The notes: generated by a model from the letters alone, not told the origin. A stretch of DNA of 64,000 bases from Hornefia butyriciproducens (GCF_009695915.1 NZ_VUMZ01000003.1:124001-188000), one strand, 5' to 3'; positions 1 to 8,204 are shown, counted from the stretch's first letter. Numbers and translations: made by a program.

Positions 1-159
1 TTCGTCCGATCTGCGGCCGAGGGCGCGCGCCAGCTCGTAGCAGGTGCTGGTGCAGGTGCCGATATAGACAGTCTGCCCGCTCCGGATGCATTGAACAGCT
101 TCGTCCGGGGTGACGAGCTTTTCGTCAAATAGTTTCTTCAAAGAATCTTTCATGTTCAT
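1..159 (-). CDS. Acetyl-CoA hydrolase/CoA-transferase family protein, N-terminal part
   Basis: The first 53 codons of a gene that runs off the left edge. The visible N-terminus (K-L-V-T-P-D-E-A-V, then a G-x-T-V-Y-I-G-T-C-T-S-T stretch) resembles the N-terminus of the acetyl-CoA hydrolase / 4-hydroxybutyrate or butyrate CoA-transferase family, which moves CoA between short acids in clostridial fermentation. Two in-frame ATGs (159 and 153) follow an AAGGA ribosome site. The first gives a spacing of 5 and the second 11, so either may be used. The catalytic Glu lies outside the window, so the substrate cannot be judged. Confidence 0.6.
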   Translation of the reverse strand, partial: MNMKDSLKKLFDEKLVTPDEAVQCIRSGQTVYIGTCTSTCYELARALGRRSDE

Positions 160-325
160 CACGTTCCTTACAGCATATTTTTTCGGTGGGCTTTGTTACA
201 GAAATGCAGTCTGACCATTGGAATTTCAGTTATATTCCGATGTCGGGCATGCATCGGCAACAAAATAAAATCCACTTTTTCAGTATAGCATAAAAAAATA
301 AAATGTCCATATTTCCCAAAAGGTG

Positions 326-368
326 TTGACAAATGAAAATATCGGATATATAATTAGAACAATTCTAA
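326..368 (+). promoter_or_regulatory. perR promoter with PerR/Fur-type box
   Basis: A near-consensus promoter: TTGACA at 326-331, 17 bases of spacing, TATAAT at 349-354. The inverted repeat TTAGAACAATTCTAA at 354-368 has arms TTAGAA/TTCTAA and the length and symmetry of PerR boxes. It covers the end of the -10 and the expected start point, so bound repressor would block transcription. This implies autoregulation and peroxide-inducible expression of perR and the rubrerythrin gene behind it. The site is seen; the binding is inferred. Confidence 0.75.
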
Positions 369-377
369 GAGGAAGTG

Positions 378-767
378 ATGAGATTGACAAAATACGCAAG
401 GAAGATCGCACAGATCGTGGACGGCTCCAGCGAGCATCTGACTGCGGAACAGATATTTCTCCGAATGAAGGAGGAATATCCCGGGATTGTCCTGGCGTCT
501 GTATATAACAATCTGAATATGCTTTGTGATACAGGACGGGTTCGCAGACTTCTGCTCGAAGGCTCTCCGGATCGCTTTGACAAGACGTTGCGTCATGACC
601 ATGTGGTGTGCAATGTCTGCGGCAGGTTGTCGGATTTCAAGTTTCGGGATCTGACCGGAGAGATTGAGGAACAGCTCGGTAGAAGCATTGAGTCCTACGA
701 TCTTAAAATCAGCTATACCTGCCCCGAGTGCAGGCGTGCGATGAAAAAAAACCAAAGCAACAGTTAA
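378..767 (+). CDS. perR: Fur family peroxide/metal-responsive repressor, PerR-like
   Basis: A 129-residue Fur-superfamily regulator. The N-terminal half is a winged helix with the typical S-V-Y-N-N-L recognition region. The C-terminal half has the His-rich metal site (R-H-D-H-V-V) and two Cys pairs, C-N-V-C-G and C-P-E-C, that would bind structural zinc. The start at ATG 378 follows AAGAGG; a GTG at 375 is less likely because it lies too close. It is followed 50 bases later by rubrerythrin with no promoter visible between them, the usual perR-rbr arrangement of anaerobes. PerR rather than Fur is inferred from the partner gene and the box in its own promoter. Confidence 0.85.
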   Translation: MRLTKYARKIAQIVDGSSEHLTAEQIFLRMKEEYPGIVLASVYNNLNMLCDTGRVRRLLLEGSPDRFDKTLRHDHVVCNVCGRLSDFKFRDLTGEIEEQLGRSIESYDLKISYTCPECRRAMKKNQSNS

Positions 768-816
768 CTCAAGTCTATTATTTTTTAATGAATATCTGAT
801 ATAAGGAGGTAATTCG

Positions 817-1353
817 ATGAGTAAATACGCAGGAACACAGACCGAGAAGAATCTGGAAGCGGCTTTCGCCGGTGAATCCCAGGCGACAAACAAGTACACA
901 TACTTTGCTTCCAAGGCGAAGAAGGAAGGGTTCGAGCAGATTGCCGATCTTTTCCTGAAGACCGCGAACAATGAAAGAGAACATGCCAAACTCTGGTTCA
1001 AGGAATTGGAAGGCATTGGAGATACCGCGGCGAATCTGGCGGCTGCAGCGGCTGGAGAGAACTATGAGTGGACCGATATGTATGATGGATTTGCGAAGAC
1101 CGCGGATGAGGAAGGATTCCCTGAACTGGCGGCGAAATTCCGTCTTGTCGCGCAGATTGAGAAGCGTCATGAGGAACGGTATCGTGCTCTGCTGAAAAAC
1201 GTAGAGACAAAGGCAGTGTTTGAGAAGAGCGAAGTCAAGGTATGGGAGTGCAGAAACTGCGGTCATATCGTTATCGGCGAGAAAGCGCCTGAGGTATGCC
1301 CGACATGCAATCATCCGCAGAGCTACTTCGAGATTCACGCGGAAAACTATTAA
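817..1353 (+). CDS. rbr: Rubrerythrin
   Basis: A 178-residue cytoplasmic peroxide-scavenging enzyme that reduces H2O2 to water at a non-haem diiron site. The ferritin-like four-helix domain (about residues 1-135) shows the iron ligands Glu20, Glu53-x-x-His56 and Glu115-x-x-His118. The C-terminal rubredoxin domain carries Cys145, Cys148, Cys161 and Cys164 for an FeS4 electron-entry site. Length and order are those of classical rubrerythrin. A strong AAGGAGGT site precedes the ATG. It sits in one transcription unit with perR and so is probably induced by peroxide. Electron donors could include the rubredoxin tails of the flavodiiron protein at 8394, but this is inference. Confidence 0.97.
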   Translation: MSKYAGTQTEKNLEAAFAGESQATNKYTYFASKAKKEGFEQIADLFLKTANNEREHAKLWFKELEGIGDTAANLAAAAAGENYEWTDMYDGFAKTADEEGFPELAAKFRLVAQIEKRHEERYRALLKNVETKAVFEKSEVKVWECRNCGHIVIGEKAPEVCPTCNHPQSYFEIHAENY

Positions 1354-1376
1354 TCTCATAACAATAAACCGATCAG

Positions 1377-1408
1377 AAAACCCCGCGTCAGACGCAGGGT
1401 TTTCTTTT
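1377..1408. terminator. Bidirectional terminator between rbr and tRNA-Ser
   Basis: A hairpin AAAACCC(C)GCGTC / GACGC(A)GGGTTTT flanked by A- and T-rich tracts on both sides. It would terminate rbr on the plus strand and tRNA-Ser, transcribed toward it, on the minus strand. Confidence 0.85.
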
Positions 1409-1410
1409 AC

Positions 1411-1498
1411 TGGCGGAGAGTCAGGGATTCGAACCCTGGGTCCGGTTAAGGACACAGCATTTCGAGTGCTGCACGATCGACCACTCTGACAACTCTCC
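1411..1498 (-). tRNA. tRNA-Ser (anticodon CGA)
   Basis: Reading the minus strand, the acceptor arms GGAGAGT / ACTCTCC, the anticodon loop CTCGAAA (CGA, reads UCG), a long class II variable arm and the GGGTTCGAATCCC T-arm are all present. The discriminator is G and CCA is encoded at 1413-1411. It is a single-gene unit ending at the shared terminator. Confidence 0.97.
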
Positions 1499-1698
1499 GG
1501 ATATATTTGGATATATTACCGCCGGTGCATCCGCTCTGCGCAGAAACCGGCCGCATATTTGCGGCGCGCTTCTGAAGGACTCACCGACTGGATTATTATA
1601 TCACGGTTCAGAGCGCGATTCAAGAAAAACATATTTCTGCATGGTCTTAACATATTTCTCTGTGGACTGAATCATGCATGGAAGGGGAAGTGAGGATT

Positions 1699-2859
1699 AT
1701 GAATAAAAACCTCGGGAATGAAAATCAGAAAACAACTGAAAGCGGAGAACTCCGGAAGCTGGGCTTCGGCATGATGCGGCTTCCGCGCAGGGGCGTGAAC
1801 ATTGACCTGGAGAGAACCGGGAGAATGGTGGATCTCTTCATGGAGGCGGGCTTCACCTATTTCGATACGGCTTTTATCTATCCGGGTTCAGAGAATGCGG
1901 TCAGGCGTGCGCTGGTGGAGCGCTACCCGAGGGAGAGCTATCAGCTGGCAACCAAGCTTTACGCCGGCGTGATGCCGACAGCGGGAGCGGCGAAAAGAGA
2001 GTTCGCTTCCAGCCTGAGAAAAACCGGCGCGGGATTTTTCGATTACTATCTGCTTCATTCCCTGCGCGGCAGTAATGTGAAAAAATATGAGAAATTCGGC
2101 CTCTGGGATTTCGTCGGTGAACAAAAGGAAAAGGGACTGATCAGAAACATCGGGTTTTCCTTTCATGACGGCCCGGAACTTCTGGACGAGATCCTGACGA
2201 AGCATCCCGAGACAGATTTTGTACAGCTTCAGATCAATTACGCGGACTGGGACGATCCCAGAGTTTCGGCACGGGCCAACTACGAAACCGCTCGCCGCCA
2301 CGGAAAGCCTGTCGTCATCATGGAGCCTGTGAAGGGCGGACGCCTGGCCGATCCGCCAAAGGAGGTGAAGCAGCTGCTTCTAGAATATGCTCCCGGAGCA
2401 TCCTGCGCTTCATGGGCGCTGCGTTTCGCCGCGTCGCTGGAGGGCGTTCTGACCGTTCTTTCCGGGATGTCCACAGAGGAGCAGGTAATGGAGAATATCC
2501 GTCTGCTGGCGGAGCCTGAGCCGCTGAACCGGGAAGAACAAAGAATAATCCGACGCGTCCGCGCAATCATGGGAGCATCGAAGGAAATCCCGTGCACGGC
2601 GTGTGGATACTGTCTGGAGCAATGTCCGAAGGAAATCCCGATTCCGGATATCTTCACAGCGATGAACAGCTGGCTGGGGGCGGGACAGGCAGCGGAGGCG
2701 CAGACACAGTATGAGGCGGCGACAAAGGGCGGTTCAGGCGCCGGGGACTGCATTCACTGCGGCGCCTGCGAGGAAATCTGTCCGCAGCAGATTGAGATCC
2801 GGAAAGAACTGACAGCCGCCGCAGAAGAATTTACCGGAAGCCGCAATGAAAAGAATTAA
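1699..2859 (+). CDS. Aldo/keto reductase with C-terminal 4Fe-4S ferredoxin motifs
   Basis: A 386-residue protein. Residues about 15-290 form an aldo/keto-reductase TIM barrel, beginning L-G-F-G-M-M-R-L-P and containing the F-D-T-A-F-I-Y motif with the catalytic Asp/Tyr region. The last 100 residues hold two ferredoxin-like cysteine clusters, C-T-A-C-G-Y-C-x3-C-P and C-I-H-C-G-A-C-x3-C-P, for 4Fe-4S binding. This is the ferredoxin-linked AKR subfamily common in strict anaerobes; substrates are generally unknown. The ATG at 1699 is preferred over 1678, which has no ribosome site. It is monocistronic between tRNA-Ser and mntP. Confidence 0.9.
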   Translation: MNKNLGNENQKTTESGELRKLGFGMMRLPRRGVNIDLERTGRMVDLFMEAGFTYFDTAFIYPGSENAVRRALVERYPRESYQLATKLYAGVMPTAGAAKREFASSLRKTGAGFFDYYLLHSLRGSNVKKYEKFGLWDFVGEQKEKGLIRNIGFSFHDGPELLDEILTKHPETDFVQLQINYADWDDPRVSARANYETARRHGKPVVIMEPVKGGRLADPPKEVKQLLLEYAPGASCASWALRFAASLEGVLTVLSGMSTEEQVMENIRLLAEPEPLNREEQRIIRRVRAIMGASKEIPCTACGYCLEQCPKEIPIPDIFTAMNSWLGAGQAAEAQTQYEAATKGGSGAGDCIHCGACEEICPQQIEIRKELTAAAEEFTGSRNEKN

Positions 2860-2925
2860 GGGTCGACCGTTGGGGAAATATACCGACTGCCGCACGATAC
2901 GCGTGATACGTGCGATAAAATAAGG

Positions 2926-2953
2926 TTGTCTAATTCTTCTTCTGTGCTATAAT
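2926..2953 (+). promoter_or_regulatory. Promoter of mntP
   Basis: TTGTCT at 2926-2931, 16 bases of spacing, then TATAAT at 2948-2953. Transcription would start inside or just before the structured element at 2953-3049, giving mntP a 5' leader of about 190 bases. Confidence 0.65.
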
Positions 2954-3049
2954 AGTGTCTGCTCATTACGTCCCCGCCGGACTTAATGGGTACTGGCACA
3001 GCTTGTCAGCAGCGCCGAGGCGTACCACAGTCCGGTGACTGTGTGTGCC
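2953..3049 (+). repeat. Structured repeat element, copy A (leader of mntP)
   Basis: Starts TAGTGTCTGCTCATTA and folds into three hairpins in a row: CATTACGTCC / GGACTTAATG, CTGGC / GTCAG, and GGCGTAC / GTGTGCC. The same order and much of the sequence recur at 18671-18782 (minus strand) and 38084-38153. Stem changes are partly compensated by G-U pairs, which suggests that RNA shape is kept. It lies directly after a promoter and about 100 bases before mntP, so it could be a cis-acting leader. It does not show the conserved loops of the yybP-ykoY manganese riboswitch, and its role is unknown. Confidence 0.7.
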
Positions 3050-3152
3050 GGCAGGCCGCCGAATATGCCTGCTGTGTTACTGATGTTTCAGGCATATGCG
3101 ATGGCTGAGCACGATTATTGTATTTTATGCTTTATGCTGCGGGGGACAGATG

Positions 3153-3737
3153 ATGGAATGGAGTGCTTTATTTTTTCTGAACAGTATCGTTTTTGGAGTC
3201 GGGCTGGCTATGGACGCCTTTTCCGTATCCATGGCCAACGGCCTGAATGAACCGCATATGAAGACGGGACGCATGAGCGCCATTGCGGGAACCTTTGGGG
3301 GCTTTCAGATCGCTATGCCGATCCTCGGCTGGCTCTGCGTTCATACGATCTCTGTTCAGTTCAAGGCCTTCCAGCGGTTTATTCCCTGGATCTCACTGCT
3401 GCTGTTGGCTTTTATCGGCGGGAAAATGCTGTATGAGGGTATAAAAAAAAGAACCGGAGAGGGAGAAGTACCGGCGGTTGGATTTCTGAGCCTGATGGTG
3501 CAGGGAATCGCCACATCCATCGATGCGCTGTCGGTGGGATTCGCAATTGCGGATTATCCGTGGAGCATGGCGCTGATGGAGGCTCTGATCATCGGAATTG
3601 TGACGTTCGGAATCTGTATCGGAGGTCTGATGATCGGAAAACGCTTCGGAACGAGGCTTTCAGACAAGGCACAGATCCTGGGCGGCGTGATTCTCATCGC
3701 TATCGGTCTGGAAATCTTTGTTCGTGGAGTTCTGTAA
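3153..3737 (+). CDS. mntP: Manganese efflux pump MntP
   Basis: A 194-residue integral membrane protein with about six transmembrane helices. It has the MntP signature of acidic residues inside helices: G-L-A-M-D-A-F-S-V-S near the N-terminus and the repeat-half counterpart T-S-I-D-A-L-S-V-G-F in the second half. The family exports Mn2+ from the cytoplasm. ATG 3153 is spaced 6 bases from GGGGGA; ATG 3150 is an alternative. The long structured leader suggests leader-mediated control, as happens for mntP in other bacteria through a different RNA class. Confidence 0.9.
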   Translation: MEWSALFFLNSIVFGVGLAMDAFSVSMANGLNEPHMKTGRMSAIAGTFGGFQIAMPILGWLCVHTISVQFKAFQRFIPWISLLLLAFIGGKMLYEGIKKRTGEGEVPAVGFLSLMVQGIATSIDALSVGFAIADYPWSMALMEALIIGIVTFGICIGGLMIGKRFGTRLSDKAQILGGVILIAIGLEIFVRGVL

Positions 3738-3750
3738 GGAGGAGACAGAG

Positions 3751-5115
3751 ATGGAAATTGAAAAACTCGTTGAAGCACAGAGAAAATATTTCCGCACGGG
3801 CAAAACCCGTACGGTGAAATTCCGCCGGGAGATGCTGCTGCGTCTGCGCCGATCCTTGTTTGACCATGAAAAAATGCTGGCAAAGGCGATGTACGAGGAT
3901 ATGAACAAAAGCCGCCTGGAGGTGTATATGACGGAAACCGGCATGGTGCTGGATGAGATCCGTTTTCATCTGAAACACATTGACGGATGGGTCCGGCCGA
4001 AGCTGCGCCGAACGCCGATGGCGCAGTTTCCTTCGAAATCCTTTGTACGACCGGAGCCCCGCGGCGTGGCACTTATCATGGCGCCGTGGAATTATCCGAT
4101 TCAGCTGGCGCTGGAGCCCCTCGTCGGGGCGATTTCCGCAGGATGCACGGCGATAATCAAGCTGCCGTCTTATGCACCGAAGACCAGTGAAGCTGTCGCG
4201 AGAGTCATTGAGGATGTATTTCCTCCGGAATATATCGCTGTGGTGCAGGGAGGAAGGGAAGAAAACCGGACTCTGCTGGATCAGAAATTCGATTATATTT
4301 TCTTTACCGGAAGCAGGGAGGTGGGCAAAGTCGTTATGTCCGCAGCAGCTGAACATCTTACCCCGGTGACTCTGGAACTGGGTGGAAAGAGTCCGGTCAT
4401 CGTGGATGAAACTGCTGATATTCGTCTGGCGGCTCGGCGAATCGCCTTCGGGAAAGTTCTCAATGGCGGCCAGACATGTGTGGCGCCAGACTATCTGCTG
4501 ATTCACGAGGATGTAAAAGAAAAATTTATCACGGCGTACCGGGAAGCGATTGGGGAATTCTTCCCAGGCGGTGATATGTCCGATATGAATGTGATCATCA
4601 ACGAAAAGCATTACGCCCGTGTCAGCCGTCTTCTGAAGGACGGCCGGGCGGTTGTGGGCGGCGGTACCGACTCTTCTCGCAGATTCATTGAGCCGACCCT
4701 GCTGGATCAGGTGAGTCCCGATTCAGACATCATGAAGGAGGAGATATTCGGTCCGATTCTGCCGATGCTGACGTTCCGGAGACTGGAGGAGTGCGTGGAG
4801 TTTATCAGCAGCAGGCCGCATCCGCTGGCGCTGTATCTGTTCACGAAAAGCAGAGCGGCGGAGCGGAAAGTGCTTGGCAGCTGCATCAGCGGCGGCGCGT
4901 GTGTCAATGATACGATTATGCACCTGGCAACCTCCCGGATGCCCTTCGGAGGTGTCGGCGACTCCGGAATGGGAGGATATCACGGCAAGTCGAGTTTTGA
5001 TACGTTTACACACTACCGCAGCGTGCTGAAGAAGTCGAACCGGTTGGATATTCCGGTGCGCTACCGTCCGTACAGCGACCGGAAAGAAAACCTGATCCGG
5101 CTGCTTATGAAGTAG
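3751..5115 (+). CDS. Aldehyde dehydrogenase, class 3-like (NAD(P)+)
   Basis: A 454-residue aldehyde dehydrogenase oxidising aldehydes to acids. Key features are A-P-W-N-Y-P (oxyanion Asn), L-E-L-G-G-K-S-P with the general-base Glu, and the catalytic Cys in N-G-G-Q-T-C-V-A-P. The C-terminal part matches the short class 3 / YwdH type. AAGGAGG ends 7 bases before the chosen ATG, and an upstream in-frame ATG at 3718 lies inside mntP and lacks a site. It starts 13 bases after mntP and is probably cotranscribed with it. Its stop overlaps the end of the convergent exporter gene by 11 bases. Confidence 0.92.
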   Translation: MEIEKLVEAQRKYFRTGKTRTVKFRREMLLRLRRSLFDHEKMLAKAMYEDMNKSRLEVYMTETGMVLDEIRFHLKHIDGWVRPKLRRTPMAQFPSKSFVRPEPRGVALIMAPWNYPIQLALEPLVGAISAGCTAIIKLPSYAPKTSEAVARVIEDVFPPEYIAVVQGGREENRTLLDQKFDYIFFTGSREVGKVVMSAAAEHLTPVTLELGGKSPVIVDETADIRLAARRIAFGKVLNGGQTCVAPDYLLIHEDVKEKFITAYREAIGEFFPGGDMSDMNVIINEKHYARVSRLLKDGRAVVGGGTDSSRRFIEPTLLDQVSPDSDIMKEEIFGPILPMLTFRRLEECVEFISSRPHPLALYLFTKSRAAERKVLGSCISGGACVNDTIMHLATSRMPFGGVGDSGMGGYHGKSSFDTFTHYRSVLKKSNRLDIPVRYRPYSDRKENLIRLLMK

Positions 5116-6010
5116 AGGCGCGGGAGCTGAGCAGTACGCCGCAGATTGTGAGGCCCAGTGCCGCCAGTGTGAACCATCCGAAGGGATCTCCAGCGAACAG
5201 GATGCCGGAAACTACGCCTACCGTGGTGGTAAGACTTGCGGATATATTGCTGGCCGCTGCGGGGTTCATCCTGCCGATCACATAATTGAACCCGAGGTAA
5301 CACAGGCAGCTGCAGCCGACGCCCAGAAACAGAACGGCAGCCAGCGTGGGACTGTCGGAAAACGTAAGTCTGATGCTCTGAAGGAAATCCCCCTTCAGAG
5401 CATTTATTGCGGAGAAAAATCCGCCGGCCATCAGGGACATCAGCGCTGTAATCTGCATGGATGAGCAGGTTTCAGACGCCCGGCTGCTCGCATGAGAAAA
5501 CAGTCCCCCGGTGATTACGGCGCCGGTCAGCAGGAAATATCCGGTAAGTTTTCCTCCGGCTGAGAAGGATGGGGAGAACAAAGTGTTAATCAGGACGCCG
5601 CCGAAGGCGGCCGTGATTCCCAGCAGGAGCAGCGGACGCGCTTTCCGATGGAAAAACAGGATTCCGAAGATCAGAGTCATGCAGGGAATCGTCGCGATAA
5701 ATAAAGAGGATTCAGAGGAAGAGGTAAGTCCGATGCCCGGAGTTTCGAACATGGAATAGACGCAGGGCTGCAGGAGTCCGGCGAGAACCGCATATTTAAG
5801 TTCGGCGGGACGATGGGGAAGACGGACCTTCCTTACCGCGATAAGAATCAGGAAAATCACGGCAGAGATACCCCAGCGCATCTGCAGAACCTGGAAGGTG
5901 CTTAGTTTTCGGAGTGCGATAATAGTGGCATAAAAAGAGAGCCCCCAGAATACGGCGATGGTGATGAAGGCGATGTAAATTCTGATTGTCTCTCCTGTTT
6001 TTTCTGTCAT
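5105..6010 (-). CDS. EamA/DMT-family transporter
   Basis: A 301-residue protein with about ten hydrophobic helices in two EamA repeats, typical of drug/metabolite exporters of the RhaT/EamA type. The first helix carries the usual A-V-F-W-G-L-S-F motif and the second half ends with the G-E/D-P-F-G-W-F-T-L segment. The substrate cannot be predicted. No clear ribosome site precedes ATG 6010. The 3' end overlaps the aldehyde dehydrogenase gene by 11 bases in convergent orientation. Confidence 0.88.
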   Translation of the reverse strand: MTEKTGETIRIYIAFITIAVFWGLSFYATIIALRKLSTFQVLQMRWGISAVIFLILIAVRKVRLPHRPAELKYAVLAGLLQPCVYSMFETPGIGLTSSSESSLFIATIPCMTLIFGILFFHRKARPLLLLGITAAFGGVLINTLFSPSFSAGGKLTGYFLLTGAVITGGLFSHASSRASETCSSMQITALMSLMAGGFFSAINALKGDFLQSIRLTFSDSPTLAAVLFLGVGCSCLCYLGFNYVIGRMNPAAASNISASLTTTVGVVSGILFAGDPFGWFTLAALGLTICGVLLSSRASTS

Positions 6011-6099
6011 TTTCGTTTGGTCAATTTTTTTTAGCCAGTATTGCTGCCGTGCCGGCTACCGCGGGGAAGAGGCGGCAGCAGTCGTTAGCCTTGCCGGGT

Positions 6100-6177
6100 C
6101 ATGTGTCCGCTGAGCCCACACGGCAGCTTCGACGGGATGTGTGTCTGCTGAGCCCGGCCCGCCACTCCGTCGGGTCG
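6100..6177. repeat. Two imperfect direct repeats with hairpin potential
   Basis: TGTGTCCGCTGAGCCC at 6102-6117 is repeated as TGTGTCTGCTGAGCCC at 6140-6155, 38 bases apart, each followed by a GC-rich segment ending in a CGACGGG- or CGTCGGG-like string. They lie just downstream of the minus-strand gene at 6178-6576 and may help end its transcript. They share GTGTCTGCT with the start of the structured element at 2953 but nothing more. Confidence 0.4.
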
Positions 6178-6576
6178 TCAGTTACTGCTGTTTTTCTGAT
6201 AAATCTCGTAAAGCTGAGCCATCTCCTCGTCGGACAGGTTCTCCTGAGCGAATTCCTTCAGTTTGTCATAATCACCGTCCTTGTAATATTTCAGCAGTTT
6301 TGCCGCAGTGGAAGCGGTGATGTGTTTTTTTATGATTTTGCTGACGGCGGCCTTGTCCGAATCGGAAAGACTGTCGGCGGCTTCTTTGATTTTCCGGCTT
6401 TCGGCGCTGTTATCCGAGGTGGCGCTTTCAATGACCTTTTCGTAGGTCGTTTCTGCGGCCTTCTCCATCGCCGGATCATATATAAAATATTTGGCTGCGA
6501 ATCCGCAGATCACAAGGATCAGGACAATGATCAGGGCGGTGCGCAGGCGATGCTTTTTTCTGACTCCGTGTTTCAT
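6178..6576 (-). CDS. Small membrane-anchored helical protein of unknown function
   Basis: A 132-residue protein. After a basic N-terminus (M-K-H-G-V-R-K-K-H-R-L-R) comes one hydrophobic helix at about residues 13-32, then a soluble, highly charged and mostly helical domain rich in Lys, Glu, Ser and Asp. This predicts a single-pass protein with its domain outside the cell. AAGGAGGAG sits 9 bases before ATG 6576; the longer reading from 6639 lacks a site. I do not recognise the family. It stands alone on the minus strand between the exporter and dsdA. Confidence 0.75.
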   Translation of the reverse strand: MKHGVRKKHRLRTALIIVLILVICGFAAKYFIYDPAMEKAAETTYEKVIESATSDNSAESRKIKEAADSLSDSDKAAVSKIIKKHITASTAAKLLKYYKDGDYDKLKEFAQENLSDEEMAQLYEIYQKNSSN

Positions 6577-6671
6577 GACGTAATCTCCTCCTTCTGTACG
6601 CGGTGCGGTCACTCCTTCTGATTTGTAACAGGATACCACAGGAATGTGTTGAGCACTTGAAGATGATGTTC

Positions 6672-6700
6672 TTTCCAGAGACGGGGTTTTGTGGTATAGT
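6672..6700 (+). promoter_or_regulatory. Putative promoter of the D-serine dehydratase gene
   Basis: A TATAGT -10 at 6695-6700 with a weak TTTCCA -35 at 6672-6677, 17 bases apart. It would give the gene a leader of about 150 bases that contains the folded segment 6713-6809. Confidence 0.4.
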
Positions 6701-6712
6701 GAAGTAAGAGTT

Positions 6713-6809
6713 TTCCGGATGCGTGTGACACATGCCGCATATCACGCGGAGGGAGATGGGTCGGAGAGGCGGCTCCGATGAAGATTCCATGCGCGCGGCG
6801 CGTCCGGAA
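6713..6809 (+). promoter_or_regulatory. Folded 5' leader of the D-serine dehydratase gene
   Basis: An 11-bp closing stem joins TTCCGGATGCG (6713-6723) to CGCGTCCGGAA (6799-6809) with one G-U pair. Inside is a clear hairpin TCGGAG-aggcgg-CTCCGA and further GC-rich pairing. There is no terminator hairpin after it, so any control would act on translation or stability. I cannot match it to a known riboswitch class. Confidence 0.5.
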
Positions 6810-6857
6810 GGTAACGGCTTAGGATAACGACTTGTTTTGTACGCCAGGGAGGAGCCT

Positions 6858-8204
6858 ATGGAAGTAAAAGAATATGCAAAGAGGCTGGCCGCAGCAAATC
6901 CTGCGGTGCAGGATGTGATCGACCGGAAGGAAACGATATGGATCAACGACAGGCTGCTGCCGGTTGATCTCATCGACGGTCTGTGTCAGCTGGTGGTATC
7001 AGATGAGGATATCACGGACGCCGAGGACCGTCTGGCCCGGTTTGCGCCCTATATCCGGAAATGTTTTCCGGAGACGGAGGAAACCGGCGGTCTGATTGAA
7101 TCTCCGCTGAAATGTATTCCAAACATGCAGCAGAAGCTGGCAGACAGGGAGAACGTCGATATTCCGGGAATGCTGATGCTGAAGATGGACAGTCATCTGG
7201 CCATCGCCGGATCGGTCAAGGCGAGGGGCGGTATCTATGAGGTGCTGAAGCATGCGGAAACACTTGCGATGGAGGCAGGGCTTCTGACCCGGGAGGATGA
7301 CTACGCCAGGCTGGCGGATGACGAGATGAAGAAATTCTTCGGACAGTATACTGTGCAGGTGGGTTCCACCGGAAATCTGGGACTTTCCATCGGTATCATG
7401 AGTGCCTTCCTGGGATTCCGTGTCAAGGTTCATATGTCCTCTGATGCGAAGCAGTGGAAAAAGGATATGCTCCGCAGCAAGGGCGTGGAGGTTATTGAAT
7501 ATGAAGACGATTATTCCAGAGCAGTAGAGGAAGGACGCAGGGACAGCGACCGCGATCCCATGAGTTATTTTGTTGACGACGAGTATTCCGTGGATCTGTT
7601 CCTGGGTTATGCGGTGGCAGCGCACCGGCTTCAGGAGCAGATGGAGCAGATGCATATCACGATCGACGAGGAGCATCCCCTGATTGTTTACGTTCCCGCC
7701 GGGGTCGGCGGTGCGCCCGGAGGCGTCTGCTACGGCCTGAAGCGCCTGTACAAAGAAAATGTTCATGTGTTCTTTACAGAACCTGTGATGTGTCCGTCTC
7801 TGCTTGCCGGCTTCGCGTCTCAGCGATATGAGAGGGCGAATGTTCACGACTTCGGCCTCAGCGGGCTGACTCACGCAGACGGCCTTGCCTGTGCCAGCCC
7901 GTCAGGCTTTGTTACCCGTATCGACAACAACCTTGTGTCCGGGGACCTTACGCTGAACGATGACAAGCTGTACGATTACATGCGTATGCTGATGGAGACA
8001 GAGAACGTGCGGATCGAGCCGTCCAGCTGCGCCGCGTTTATCGGCCCGGTAGGCCTTTCCCGCTATCCGGCAGCCGGGGAATACTGCAGGAAGCACGGTC
8101 TGACTCGAGAGAGACTGGAAAATGCTGTTCAGATCTGCTGGGCGACAGGCGGACGCCTGGTTCCGGAGGAAATATGGGAGGAATACCTGGAGACTCATCT
8201 GTAA
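6858..8204 (+). CDS. dsdA: D-serine ammonia-lyase (D-serine dehydratase)
   Basis: A 448-residue PLP enzyme of fold type II that deaminates D-serine to pyruvate and ammonia. It shows the PLP-lysine segment A-G-S-V-K-A-R-G-G, the phosphate-binding loop G-S-T-G-N-L-G, and the S-S-D-A-K-Q-W-K-K-D-M stretch typical of DsdA. Length matches the family. GGAGG precedes ATG 6858; the ATG at 6837 has no site. It is monocistronic with a long folded leader. A D-serine/D-threonine dehydratase with a somewhat different substrate range is possible. Confidence 0.93.
   Translation: MEVKEYAKRLAAANPAVQDVIDRKETIWINDRLLPVDLIDGLCQLVVSDEDITDAEDRLARFAPYIRKCFPETEETGGLIESPLKCIPNMQQKLADRENVDIPGMLMLKMDSHLAIAGSVKARGGIYEVLKHAETLAMEAGLLTREDDYARLADDEMKKFFGQYTVQVGSTGNLGLSIGIMSAFLGFRVKVHMSSDAKQWKKDMLRSKGVEVIEYEDDYSRAVEEGRRDSDRDPMSYFVDDEYSVDLFLGYAVAAHRLQEQMEQMHITIDEEHPLIVYVPAGVGGAPGGVCYGLKRLYKENVHVFFTEPVMCPSLLAGFASQRYERANVHDFGLSGLTHADGLACASPSGFVTRIDNNLVSGDLTLNDDKLYDYMRMLMETENVRIEPSSCAAFIGPVGLSRYPAAGEYCRKHGLTRERLENAVQICWATGGRLVPEEIWEEYLETHL

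Noticed and set aside
2953-3150. A yybP-ykoY manganese riboswitch in front of mntP.
   Set aside because: The position fits, but the conserved loops of that class are not seen and the element also occurs away from metal genes.
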